Of a stretch of DNA of 64,000 nt, positions 24,032 through 30,840 are shown one piece after another (the stretch's first letter is position 1; each line of letters opens with the position of its first letter). The stretch spans positions 1 to 64,000 of the forward strand of contig NZ_PVNG01000022.1 in assembly GCF_003001935.1 (NCBI RefSeq), in the 5' to 3' direction. The position numbers and the translations under genes were made by a program. The stretch comes from Nonomuraea fuscirosea. GTDB taxonomy: Bacteria; Actinomycetota; Actinomycetes; Streptosporangiales; Streptosporangiaceae. Under the pieces are notes generated by a model. It worked only from the letters and a program-made list of their open reading frames with translations, had not been told where the DNA came from and did not search any database.

Positions 24032-24874
24032 TCAGCCGGCCAGGCGGGACCGGGCGCCGCCGTGCTCGGCGAAGCCGGGCGTCGTCACCTCCTGCCCGTC
24101 CGGAAGGACGATCATCGTCTCGTACGGCCCCGAGCGGGCCAGGTCGGCGGCGAAGCGGCGGCCGGGCATGGGCCCCATGGCGAAGACGGCGGTGGCGTAG
24201 GCGTCGGCCAGGCCGAGATCGGGGCCGATGACCGTGACCGCGCGCAGCCCGTCCTGGATCTCGCCGGTGCGCGGGTTGACCACCGGCGCGCCGCCCGAGG
24301 TGGCGATGCCGAGGTCGTGGGCGCAGACGACCTTGCGGACGACGCCGTCGCGCGGGTCGCGGACCCCCACCCGCCAGCGCACGCCGGGCGCGGCCGAGCC
24401 GCGCACCCTGGTGTCGTTGCCCGCGGTGATGCGGTGGTCGCCGGCGCCGGCGTTGGATAGGGCGCGCGACAGCCGTTCGAGCGCCCACCCCTTGATGTAG
24501 CCGGACGGGTCGGTCACGCCGTCGATGCGGGCCTCGAAGTAGCCCTCGGTGGCCTCGCTGAGCTCGTCGCAGCGGTGCAGGACCTCGACCAGTTCGGGGA
24601 TCTGCCGCAGGGTGCGGCCGCGGTTGAGCCGGCCGATCTGGCTGTCCTCCTTGACCGGGCTGAAGGTGTCGTCCACCCAGCGCAGCCAGGCGAACGCGTC
24701 GTCCAGCAGGGGGTTCAGCTCACGGGCCGGCAGGGCGGTGCGGATGTCGACGCTGACCGGCATGCCCATGATCAGTTCTACCCGGGCGCTGCCGGGGAAA
24801 GCCGCGGTCTCCGCGACGTCGGAACTCGCTATGAAGGCGGTCGTGGTGGACTCGGCGTGCTGAGAGATCGTCAT
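24032..24874 (-). CDS. apbE: FAD:protein FMN transferase
   Basis: 280 residues from ATG 24874, preceded by GGAGGAGG. ApbE-family landmarks include MGMPVSVDIR, the FSP segment, SGYIKGWALERLS, IATSGGAPVVNPRTG and the metal/FAD-binding LADAYATAVFAMG. ApbE enzymes use FAD to attach FMN to Thr or Ser in target flavoproteins. The gene lies 53 bases after a membrane flavoreductase-like gene on the same strand, suggesting a joint electron-transfer role. No gene in the window shows an obvious FMN-acceptor domain, so its substrate is encoded elsewhere or is unconventional. Confidence 0.88.
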   Translation of the reverse strand: MTISQHAESTTTAFIASSDVAETAAFPGSARVELIMGMPVSVDIRTALPARELNPLLDDAFAWLRWVDDTFSPVKEDSQIGRLNRGRTLRQIPELVEVLHRCDELSEATEGYFEARIDGVTDPSGYIKGWALERLSRALSNAGAGDHRITAGNDTRVRGSAAPGVRWRVGVRDPRDGVVRKVVCAHDLGIATSGGAPVVNPRTGEIQDGLRAVTVIGPDLGLADAYATAVFAMGPMPGRRFAADLARSGPYETMIVLPDGQEVTTPGFAEHGGARSRLAG

Positions 24875-24927
24875 CGTGCCTCCTCCTTGTCCGGCGTCCA
24901 CGCTCTCAGACCGGCCGTATGGTGGGC

Positions 24928-25641
24928 CTAAACACCATGGCCGATTTCGAAATGAATCTGTGACTTCGGGATGGCAAGGCGTGACAACGCCCCGGCCACG
25001 TACCGCTTGAACGGGCGCGGCCCGGCCACCACCACTTCGCGCTCGGCGATGTCGGGGATCTGCCGGCGCAGCCCGGAGGCGCTCACCCGCTCCTTGACCG
25101 CGGGGTCGTGCTCGTCGCCCACGACGAGGATGAGGCCGAAGCGGGACTCCAGCTCGCGCAGCTCGTCGGTGACGCGGTCGGCGCGGTAGACGGCCACGAT
25201 GTCGCCGGCGGCGTCGGCCTGCGGGACCAGGCGCTCACGCAACGCGCGCGGGTCGAGCCCGGTGGCGATCAGCAGGACCGGCCGCCCGGTGCCGGGGACG
25301 CGGTGGCTCCGTACGGCCATCACGGCAGCCAGCGCGTACAACAGGAGCGCGCCGACGCGGAAGGGGCCGGTCACGTAGGCGGTGGAGCTGAACTGGTGGG
25401 CCACGAGGAGCGCGCCCGCCAGGTAGCTCCCGAGGCGCAGCCGCTGCCTGGCCTCCGCCGTACGCAGACTGTCGGCCGCCTTGACGCTGAGCCAGCCGAG
25501 CGCCACGACGAGCGCCACGCCCGGATAGGCGGCCGGGGTCCACGGGTAGCCGGAAGCCGGCTGGATCGCGCCGAACTCGGCGACCGCGACCCCGGACCAG
25601 AAGAGGATCGGACCCTGATGAGCATTCGCCTCGCTAGCCAT
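24928..25641 (-). CDS. Membrane protein with ferredoxin-reductase-like NAD-binding C-terminus
   Basis: 237 residues from ATG 25641 (GAAGG upstream; an ATG at 25664 would add eight residues). The first ~115 residues carry four hydrophobic segments. The C-terminal part (LESRFGLILVVGDEHD, then IPDIAEREVVVAGPRPFKRYVAGAL) resembles the NAD(P)-binding lobe of ferredoxin reductase-type proteins such as ferric reductases. No FAD-binding lobe is evident, so it may be a shortened relative. ApbE follows on the same strand; the pair probably forms a membrane redox unit. Confidence 0.7.
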   Translation of the reverse strand: MASEANAHQGPILFWSGVAVAEFGAIQPASGYPWTPAAYPGVALVVALGWLSVKAADSLRTAEARQRLRLGSYLAGALLVAHQFSSTAYVTGPFRVGALLLYALAAVMAVRSHRVPGTGRPVLLIATGLDPRALRERLVPQADAAGDIVAVYRADRVTDELRELESRFGLILVVGDEHDPAVKERVSASGLRRQIPDIAEREVVVAGPRPFKRYVAGALSRLAIPKSQIHFEIGHGV

Positions 25642-25692
25642 GCCTTCACGATGCTGAACGAACATGAAAGCAACCTGAGTAGGGTCTGAAAC

Positions 25693-26085
25693 ATGGCTAA
25701 CGTGCGTGTCGAACGGACTGAAGAGGGCGGATTCCGGGCTACCAACGCCCGTGGCGCCGAGGTGGCGATCGGTGGCGGCGACCAGGAAGGGGTGTTCACT
25801 CCGGTCGAGCTGCTGCTGGCGGCGGTGGGCGGGTGCAACATCGTGACCGTCGAGCCGCTCACCGCGAAACGAGGGCATCGGCTGGTGCGGCTGGCCATGA
25901 CGGTCGGCGCGGAGAAGGTCGAGCAGAACCGGCTGGGCCCGGTCACGGTCACGTACGACGTCGAGCTGCCCTCCGAGGAGGCCGACGAGGTGTTCCGGGC
26001 GGTGGCCGAGCGGGTGCACCAGAAGTACTGCACGGTGAGCAGGTCGCTGGAGGAGGGCACGGAGGTTCGATTGGAGCTTCCGTAG
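25693..26085 (+). CDS. OsmC-family peroxide-reductase-like protein
   Basis: 130 residues from ATG 25693. The two redox Cys of OsmC/Ohr proteins are present: Cys48 in AAVGGCNIVT and Cys113 in HQKYCTVSRSL. OsmC proteins reduce organic hydroperoxides in the cytoplasm as dimers using thiol chemistry. A catalytic Arg usually near the N-terminus is not certain here. It is transcribed away from the flavoreductase-like gene. Hairpins at 26236-26315 lie downstream. Confidence 0.85.
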   Translation: MANVRVERTEEGGFRATNARGAEVAIGGGDQEGVFTPVELLLAAVGGCNIVTVEPLTAKRGHRLVRLAMTVGAEKVEQNRLGPVTVTYDVELPSEEADEVFRAVAERVHQKYCTVSRSLEEGTEVRLELP

Positions 26086-26235
26086 GCGGATTAAACAGAT
26101 ATTCGACCCCGTTATGACGCGAGCGTTGCATTCGTCTCGGTAGCGTTGTAGCAGGTCAGGAGCACTGCGACTGGCCGAGAGACCTTCACCGAAGCGGACG
26201 CGGAGGGGGACCGCGGTTCGCGAGTGCGGGCCCGT

Positions 26236-26259
26236 CGGCGCTTTTGGGGGAAAGCGCCG
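26236..26259. terminator. Hairpin 1 with TGGGGG loop
   Basis: CGGCGCTTT (26236-26244) and AAAGCGCCG (26251-26259) are perfect 9-bp arms around TGGGGG. It lies 150 bases downstream of the OsmC gene, and a second hairpin with a similar loop follows. Confidence 0.55.
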
Positions 26260-26274
26260 GCCTGGACCGCCGCC

Positions 26275-26315
26275 GATCGGGCCGGGCAGCTTTGGGGGAA
26301 CTGCCCGGCCCGATC
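26275..26315. terminator. Hairpin 2, perfect 15-bp inverted repeat
   Basis: GATCGGGCCGGGCAG (26275-26289) pairs perfectly with CTGCCCGGCCCGATC (26301-26315) around CTTTGGGGGAA. It stands only 20 bases before the nucleoside hydrolase start, so it could be a terminator of upstream transcription, a leader structure or a binding site. Confidence 0.6.
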
Positions 26316-26335
26316 CATGCGTATCCTCCGGTGAC

Positions 26336-27262
26336 GTGAAGAAGATAGTTGTTGACTGCGACCCCGGCATCGATGACGCGCTCGCCCTCGCCCTGGTGGC
26401 CGGCTGCTCCGACTCCCTCGACCTCGTCGGCGTGACCACGGTGGGCGGCAACGTCGACCTGGAGCTGACCACGGCCAACGCGCTGGCGCTGCGCGAGTTC
26501 CTGCGGCTGGACGAGGCGCCGGTGACGCCGGGCAGCGCGGGCGCGCTGCTGCGGCACACGGTCAGGGCCAGCCATGTCCACGGAGTCACGGGGCTCGGCG
26601 ACGTGGTGCTGCCCGCGCCCGAGCGGGGACCGGCCGACGGGCACGCGGTCGACTACCTCGTGGAGACGCTGCGGGCCGCCCCCGGCGAGATCACGCTGGT
26701 GGCCGTCGGCCCGCTGACGAACCTCGCCCTCGCCGTACGTCGTGAGCCCCGCATCGTCGAATGGGCCCGCGACCTGGTCATCATGGGCGGCTCCTACACC
26801 CGCGGCAACCACAACCCGGCGGCCGAGTTCAACATGCTGGCCGACCCCGAGGCGGCCGCGATCGTGTTCGAGGCCGGGTGGACGGTCACCATGCTGGGGC
26901 TCGACGTGACGCTGACGGCGGCGGTGACGTCGGCCGTGCTGGAACGACTGCGGCCGCTCGGGCGGCTGTCCGACCTGCTCGTGCCCGCGGCGCAGTCGTA
27001 CGGGGTGGTGACCGAGGTGAGCGGGCCGGCCGTCCACGACGCGTGCGCGGTGGCGTACGTGGTGGATCCGTCCCTGTTCACCTGCGTGCCGGCGGTGGTG
27101 AACGTGGAGACCGTGGGGCAGTTCACCAGGGGCATGACCGTGACCGACTTCAACGTCGGGGACCGCAGGCCCAACGCGCTGGTGGCGACCGCCGTGGACG
27201 TGCCGCGGTTCTGGGACCTGGTGGTGGGGGCGTACGAGAAGCTGGCGGTGCGGCTGGGCTGA
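26336..27262 (+). CDS. Nucleoside hydrolase (IUNH family)
   Basis: 308 residues from GTG 26336. The N-terminal Asp cluster DCDPGIDDALALALV (residues ~7-21) binds the catalytic Ca2+. The later VHDACAVAYVVDP supplies the active-site His-Asp, and NMLADPEAAAIVFE is also typical. The enzyme hydrolyses the N-glycosidic bond of ribonucleosides to base and ribose for salvage. Base preference is not deducible. The nucleoside deaminase at 27887-28318 would be a fitting partner, though the tRNA and a secreted-protein gene lie between them. Confidence 0.9.
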   Translation: MKKIVVDCDPGIDDALALALVAGCSDSLDLVGVTTVGGNVDLELTTANALALREFLRLDEAPVTPGSAGALLRHTVRASHVHGVTGLGDVVLPAPERGPADGHAVDYLVETLRAAPGEITLVAVGPLTNLALAVRREPRIVEWARDLVIMGGSYTRGNHNPAAEFNMLADPEAAAIVFEAGWTVTMLGLDVTLTAAVTSAVLERLRPLGRLSDLLVPAAQSYGVVTEVSGPAVHDACAVAYVVDPSLFTCVPAVVNVETVGQFTRGMTVTDFNVGDRRPNALVATAVDVPRFWDLVVGAYEKLAVRLG

Positions 27263-27305
27263 GGCCGGCCGGTGCGGGCCGGCTGAGTGGCGGGTGACGC
27301 GGTGC

Positions 27306-27316
27306 GGGCACTGTCC
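27306..27316 (+). repeat. GGGCACTGTCC copy upstream of tRNA-Lys
   Basis: The 11-mer GGGCACTGTCC at 27306-27316 is identical to the left arm of the tRNA terminator (27431-27441) and complementary to its right arm (27449-27459). It could pair across the tRNA gene or be a remnant of a duplication. Confidence 0.5.
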
Positions 27317-27341
27317 GGTGGCTGATAGAGTTTTCCTTGTT

Positions 27342-27418
27342 GCGCCGCTAGCTCAGTTGGTCAGAGCAGCTGACTCTTAATCAGCGGGTCCGGGGTTCGA
27401 GTCCCTGGCGGCGCACCA
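27342..27418 (+). tRNA. tRNA-Lys (anticodon CTT)
   Basis: The 77-base sequence folds as a cloverleaf. The acceptor stem GCGCCGC pairs with GCGGCGC, the D-arm is GCTC-AGTTGGTCA-GAGC, the anticodon arm is GCTGA-CTCTTAA-TCAGC with anticodon CTT, and the T-arm is GGGTTCGAGTCCC-like. The discriminator A is followed by an encoded CCA at 27416-27418. It reads lysine AAG codons, and no integrase or att duplication is attached. Confidence 0.96.
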
Positions 27419-27430
27419 GCCATCGGCACC

Positions 27431-27459
27431 GGGCACTGTCCAATCTTCGGACAGTGCCC
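27431..27459 (+). terminator. Terminator of tRNA-Lys
   Basis: GGGCACTGTCC (27431-27441) and GGACAGTGCCC (27449-27459) form a perfect 11-bp stem around AATCTTC, followed by a T-rich stretch (TTGTCGTTT), 13 bases after the tRNA. Confidence 0.85.
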
Positions 27460-27477
27460 GTTGTCGTTTCCGCGTCC

Positions 27478-27810
27478 TCAGACGAGGCGTTCGTCGACGC
27501 CGACGGCGCCGACGCCGGTGCCGAGGCGGCCGCAGGCGCCCTGCGACTGCCCGGAGTCACGCGGCCGCAGCGTCACCCACTCGCCGACGACGTCCGGCGC
27601 CCAGCCGCAGGTGACGACGGCCCGGAACCGCCAGGTCTGGCCGGTGGGGTTGTCGCACATCGCGATGCCGACGTAGTCGTCGTTGTGGTGGACGAAGGTG
27701 TCGCAGTGCAGCACCGTGGCCGCCGCCGCTGTCGCCGGTGCGGTGAGCCCCGCCGACAGCAGTGCGACGGAACCGGCCACGGCCGCCGCGATACGCGTTC
27801 CCTTGGACAT
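27478..27810 (-). CDS. Small secreted protein, function unknown
   Basis: 110 residues from ATG 27810. A Sec signal peptide is clear (basic start, hydrophobic AAAVAGSVALLSAGL, then APATAAAA; cleavage near residue 30). The mature ~80 residues contain four Cys, suggesting two disulfides, and aromatic-rich segments (TFVHHNDDYVGIAMCDN, GQTWRFRAVVTCGW). No catalytic motif is recognised. It is a single gene between the tRNA terminator and the deaminase gene. Confidence 0.75.
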   Translation of the reverse strand: MSKGTRIAAAVAGSVALLSAGLTAPATAAAATVLHCDTFVHHNDDYVGIAMCDNPTGQTWRFRAVVTCGWAPDVVGEWVTLRPRDSGQSQGACGRLGTGVGAVGVDERLV

Positions 27811-27886
27811 TGCCCCTCCTGGACCAGAGATCGACGATCACTTTCCGTTGCCGATCGTACGCGGAGAGTCGCCGAAGGGAAATCGA

Positions 27887-28318
27887 TTATTCGCTGTAGT
27901 AGCCCTCGACCGGGACGCGGGCCTCCTCGTACAGGGCCGGGCCTTCGGCGGGGGCGTCGGTGAAGGCGGTGCCGGGCGGCTTGAGGCCGTCGAGCTGCTC
28001 GCCGGACAGCGCGTACACCACCCGGCCGAGGCCGGAGCGGGCGATGGCGCCCGCGCACATGCCGCAGGGCTGGCAGCTGGTGAACATCGTGGTGGCCGCC
28101 GCCACCTCGGGGGTGAGCTCGCGGGCGGCCCAGCGGGCCAGCTTGAGCTCGGGGTGGGCGGTGATGTCGCGGTCGGTGAGCGAGCTGTTGCGCTCCTCGG
28201 CCAGCACGGCGCCGTCGGGGCCGGCCAGCAGCGAGCCGAACGGCGGGTTGCCGCCCGCCCGGGCCTGCGCGGCCAGTTCGATCGCGCGGCGCAGCAGCTT
28301 CTCCTCGTCGTGGGTCAC
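27887..28318 (-). CDS. Nucleoside/nucleobase deaminase (CDA superfamily)
   Basis: 143 residues from GTG 28318, preceded at a distance by GAGGAG. The zinc site is complete: HPE at residues 55-57 (His ligand, catalytic Glu) and PCGMC with Cys85 and Cys88. This group includes guanine deaminase, cytosine deaminase and TadA; the segment SGEQLDGLKPPG and the lone setting favour a free base or nucleoside rather than tRNA, but this is inference. A longer frame to 28381 is open but less well supported. The nucleoside hydrolase nearby suggests purine salvage. Confidence 0.85.
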   Translation of the reverse strand: MTHDEEKLLRRAIELAAQARAGGNPPFGSLLAGPDGAVLAEERNSSLTDRDITAHPELKLARWAARELTPEVAAATTMFTSCQPCGMCAGAIARSGLGRVVYALSGEQLDGLKPPGTAFTDAPAEGPALYEEARVPVEGYYSE

Positions 28319-28446
28319 GGTGTCGTTCGCTCCTCGGGTGGTACGGATCTCACGGTTCGCGTGAGGTGACCAGACTGCCACGAGAGGCTCACAGCGTGCC
28401 GCTCACGACTCCCCGGCGGCGGCGGATCATGGCCTGCGCCTGCGGG

Positions 28447-29301
28447 TCAGGACTCCTGGAGGCGGCGGATCATGGCCTGTTTGGCCGTCGCGAACTCCTC
28501 GTCGGTCAGCACGCCCGACTGGTGCAGCCGGCCGAGCTCGGCCAGCCGGCGCAGGACCGCGTCGTGGACGTCGTCGGCCACCGGAAGCGCGGGCGGCTCC
28601 GGCGCCTCGCGCGGCAGCCGGGCCAGCACGGCGGCGGCGACCAGGGCGGTCGAGCCGCCGAAGCGCTGGATGCCCCACGACACGCAGCGCAGGTCCTTCT
28701 GCGGCTGCTGCACCGGGCCCTCGCCCTTGACCCGGAAGCGCAGCGTGCCGTAGCTCATGCCGGTCTGCGGCTTCCACTCCACGCCGGTCAGGCCGGACAG
28801 CGGGTATTCCTGCGGCCCCGCCTTCTCCTTCTCGGACCCGGCCCACCCGGTCCACTCCAGCCGCACCCGCTCCCCGTCGAAGAGCGCCGTGCCGTCGCCG
28901 GCCGTGGCGGAGACGGGCACGTCGGGGACGCGTAAGAGGTAGCCGTCGCAGGGGCCGGCGGGCGTGCGGTTGACGAGAAGGGTGTCGCGGATCTCGTCGG
29001 CGAAGTATTCGGCGGCGCCCACGCGGGTCTTCGGCACGGCCAGCCGGTAGGGGTCGGCGGGCGGCGTCAGCGTGCCGGCCACGACGTCGGACAGTGCGTC
29101 GGCGCCCTTGCGCAGCCGCAACCGCAGGTGGCCGCCCTTGCGGGCTGGCTCGAACGTCACGCCGGCGATGGCCTCCAGCGGCACGCTCACCTCGCCGAGC
29201 GTCCTGCGCAGCTCGTCGACGTCCTTGTCGCTGCCGGGGACGATGCGCAGCATCTCCCCGTCGAACGTCCATGACCCGTCGGGGACGGCGATCTCGGCCA
29301 T
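28447..29301 (-). CDS. DUF4429 protein with C-terminal SHOCT-like motif
   Basis: 284 residues. Two repeats of a beta-rich domain of the DUF4429 type are visible, each with an aromatic opening (GSWTFDGEMLRI at the start, DGERVRLEWTGW at about 142-153). The last ~40 residues form a SHOCT-like helical hairpin (LAELGRLHQSGVLTDEEFATAKQAMIRR), often an oligomerisation or membrane-association tail. Its function is unknown. It is convergent with no neighbour and stands alone. Confidence 0.85.
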   Translation of the reverse strand: MAEIAVPDGSWTFDGEMLRIVPGSDKDVDELRRTLGEVSVPLEAIAGVTFEPARKGGHLRLRLRKGADALSDVVAGTLTPPADPYRLAVPKTRVGAAEYFADEIRDTLLVNRTPAGPCDGYLLRVPDVPVSATAGDGTALFDGERVRLEWTGWAGSEKEKAGPQEYPLSGLTGVEWKPQTGMSYGTLRFRVKGEGPVQQPQKDLRCVSWGIQRFGGSTALVAAAVLARLPREAPEPPALPVADDVHDAVLRRLAELGRLHQSGVLTDEEFATAKQAMIRRLQES

Positions 29302-29351
29302 ATTCTCAGCCTAGGACACGCTCGCGGCACGATCGCAGACGAAGGAGCCCG

Positions 29352-29933
29352 ATGGAGATCTTCACGAGCTGGCCGTCCTGGGCGCACGCGGAGGGCCCCC
29401 TGAGCGCGGCGCTGCCCGAGCCCACGGTGCGTGACCTGCGTGAGGCGGTCACGTTCGCCGGGCGCCGGCACGGGGTGCAGCAGCGGCCCACCGGGCGCCC
29501 GTACCTGGAGCATCTGCTGGAGGCCCTGGAGGTGGCGGTGGCGGGCGCCGGGCTGGTCGACCGGGACGTGCTGGTCGCGATCGTGCTGCACGACGTGCTG
29601 GAGGACACGTCCTGCACCGAGGCGGAGATCGCGCGCAGGTTCGGGCTGGAGGTGGCGGCGCTCGTGCGGTGGGTGACCAAGCCCCGCGGCGGGGCGAAGG
29701 TCGACTATCTCGCCTCGCTGGTCCGGGCGCCGCAGGGGGCCGTGCTGGTCAAGCTGTCCGATCGGGTGAGCAACGTGCAGGAGTTGCAGCGGATGCCGTG
29801 GCGGTTCCAGCGGCGCTACTACATGGAGACGGTCGCGTACGTCATGCCGCTGGCGGGCGCGCATCCGTGGTACGCGAAGTGGTTCAGCGAGTGGCGGGGG
29901 CATTGGCGGCGGGTGGAGCGCTGGCCCGCCTGA
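29352..29933 (+). CDS. HD-domain hydrolase of the (p)ppGpp-hydrolase-like type
   Basis: 193 residues from ATG 29352 (AAGGAG upstream). The metal-binding motifs match SpoT/Mesh1-type HD domains: RPTGRPYLEHLLEA, then LHDVLEDT, and finally KLSDRVSNVQEL. The protein has only the HD domain and no synthetase, TGS or ACT domain. A small alarmone hydrolase activity on (p)ppGpp or another phosphorylated nucleotide is plausible but unproven. The gene is monocistronic. Confidence 0.82.
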   Translation: MEIFTSWPSWAHAEGPLSAALPEPTVRDLREAVTFAGRRHGVQQRPTGRPYLEHLLEALEVAVAGAGLVDRDVLVAIVLHDVLEDTSCTEAEIARRFGLEVAALVRWVTKPRGGAKVDYLASLVRAPQGAVLVKLSDRVSNVQELQRMPWRFQRRYYMETVAYVMPLAGAHPWYAKWFSEWRGHWRRVERWPA

Positions 29934-29939
29934 GCGCCG

Positions 29940-30650
29940 TCACCCCTCGATGCGGGCCGCGCGGTTGCGTACGCCCAGGAAGTGGGCCTGCACGGCGACC
30001 TGCGCGGCGGCGCGGTCGCCCGCGAGGACGGCGGCGTAGATCTCGCGGTGCCGTCTGGCCACGTCGGCGGCGGGCTCGTCCGGCGCTCCTAAGGCGTCGC
30101 GGAGCTGGTAGTAGACGTCCCAGAACGCGCCCAGCAGCGTGGTGACCAGGGGGTTGCCCAGCGGGCGGTAGAGCAGGTCGTGGAAGAGCCGGTCGGTCTC
30201 GGGGGAGACCAGGCCGGCCCGCGCCTCGCTCTCCATCCTGGCCATGACCTCGGCCACCGGCGTCAGGTCGGCGTCGGGGCCGAGCTCGATCAGCCGCACC
30301 ACGAGGCCGCTCTCCAGGATCTCGCGGATGTCGATCAGGTGGGCCAGGTGGTTGGCACCGTTCTGGAGGGTGATGCGGCTGTGGAAGGTCAGCTCGTCCA
30401 CCAGGCCCGCCAGGGACATCCGGCCGACGAACATCCCGAAACCATGGCGGATGTCCACGATTCCCACCGCCTGGAGGGCCTTCAGCGCCTCCCTGATCGA
30501 GTTGCGGCTGACGCGAAGCTCCTCCATGAGCTCCGACTCGGTGGGCAGGGGGTCGCCCGCGATGAGCCCGCGCCGCACGATGAGGTCCTTGACGCCCTCC
30601 TGGGCCTCGACGGCGCGGCTGGGGCGCGCCGGGCGCGGGACTGTGGTCAT
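29940..30650 (-). CDS. FadR-type GntR transcriptional regulator
   Basis: 236 residues from ATG 30650, with AAGGAA upstream. The N-terminal winged helix (PLPTESELMEELRVSRNSIREALKAL in part) is followed by an FCD-type helical ligand domain with conserved His and Asp (DIREILE, LFHDLLYRP, HREIYAAV, VQAHF) for metal-assisted acid binding. It is divergent from the Dpp-type ABC operon; a palindrome at 30742-30756 lies between. It therefore probably represses import and the aldolase at the operon end, responding to an organic acid. Confidence 0.9.
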   Translation of the reverse strand: MTTVPRPARPSRAVEAQEGVKDLIVRRGLIAGDPLPTESELMEELRVSRNSIREALKALQAVGIVDIRHGFGMFVGRMSLAGLVDELTFHSRITLQNGANHLAHLIDIREILESGLVVRLIELGPDADLTPVAEVMARMESEARAGLVSPETDRLFHDLLYRPLGNPLVTTLLGAFWDVYYQLRDALGAPDEPAADVARRHREIYAAVLAGDRAAAQVAVQAHFLGVRNRAARIEG

Positions 30651-30741
30651 GAAGGTTCCTTTCGTCGTAGGTAACAATCCGGAAATCTTCCGTTGACCTG
30701 ACGCAGGTGCGGCGTTTAGCGTCCACTTTACGCACAACATA

Positions 30742-30756
30742 GGACATGGGATGTCC
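30742..30756. promoter_or_regulatory. Candidate GntR/FadR-type operator
   Basis: GGACATGGGATGTCC has perfect 6-bp arms around GGG, within the divergent region between the regulator (30650) and the binding-protein gene (30841). An overlapping TGGGATGTCCCA dyad extends it. Confidence 0.6.
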
Positions 30757-30840
30757 CACGTTCTACATTCGGCCGGCGTTCACCGGGCGAACGCAAGGAG
30801 CGCGCGCCAGCGCGCGACATCATCCCCCTTGGAGGCATCC

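Noticed and set aside
26086..26335. Riboswitch before the nucleoside hydrolase
   Set aside because: Two simple hairpins are visible, but no conserved purine-riboswitch or other aptamer core was found.
27342..27418. tRNA-associated integration site
   Set aside because: No integrase gene or duplicated tRNA 3' end is present in the flanks; only a short terminator-arm copy is seen.
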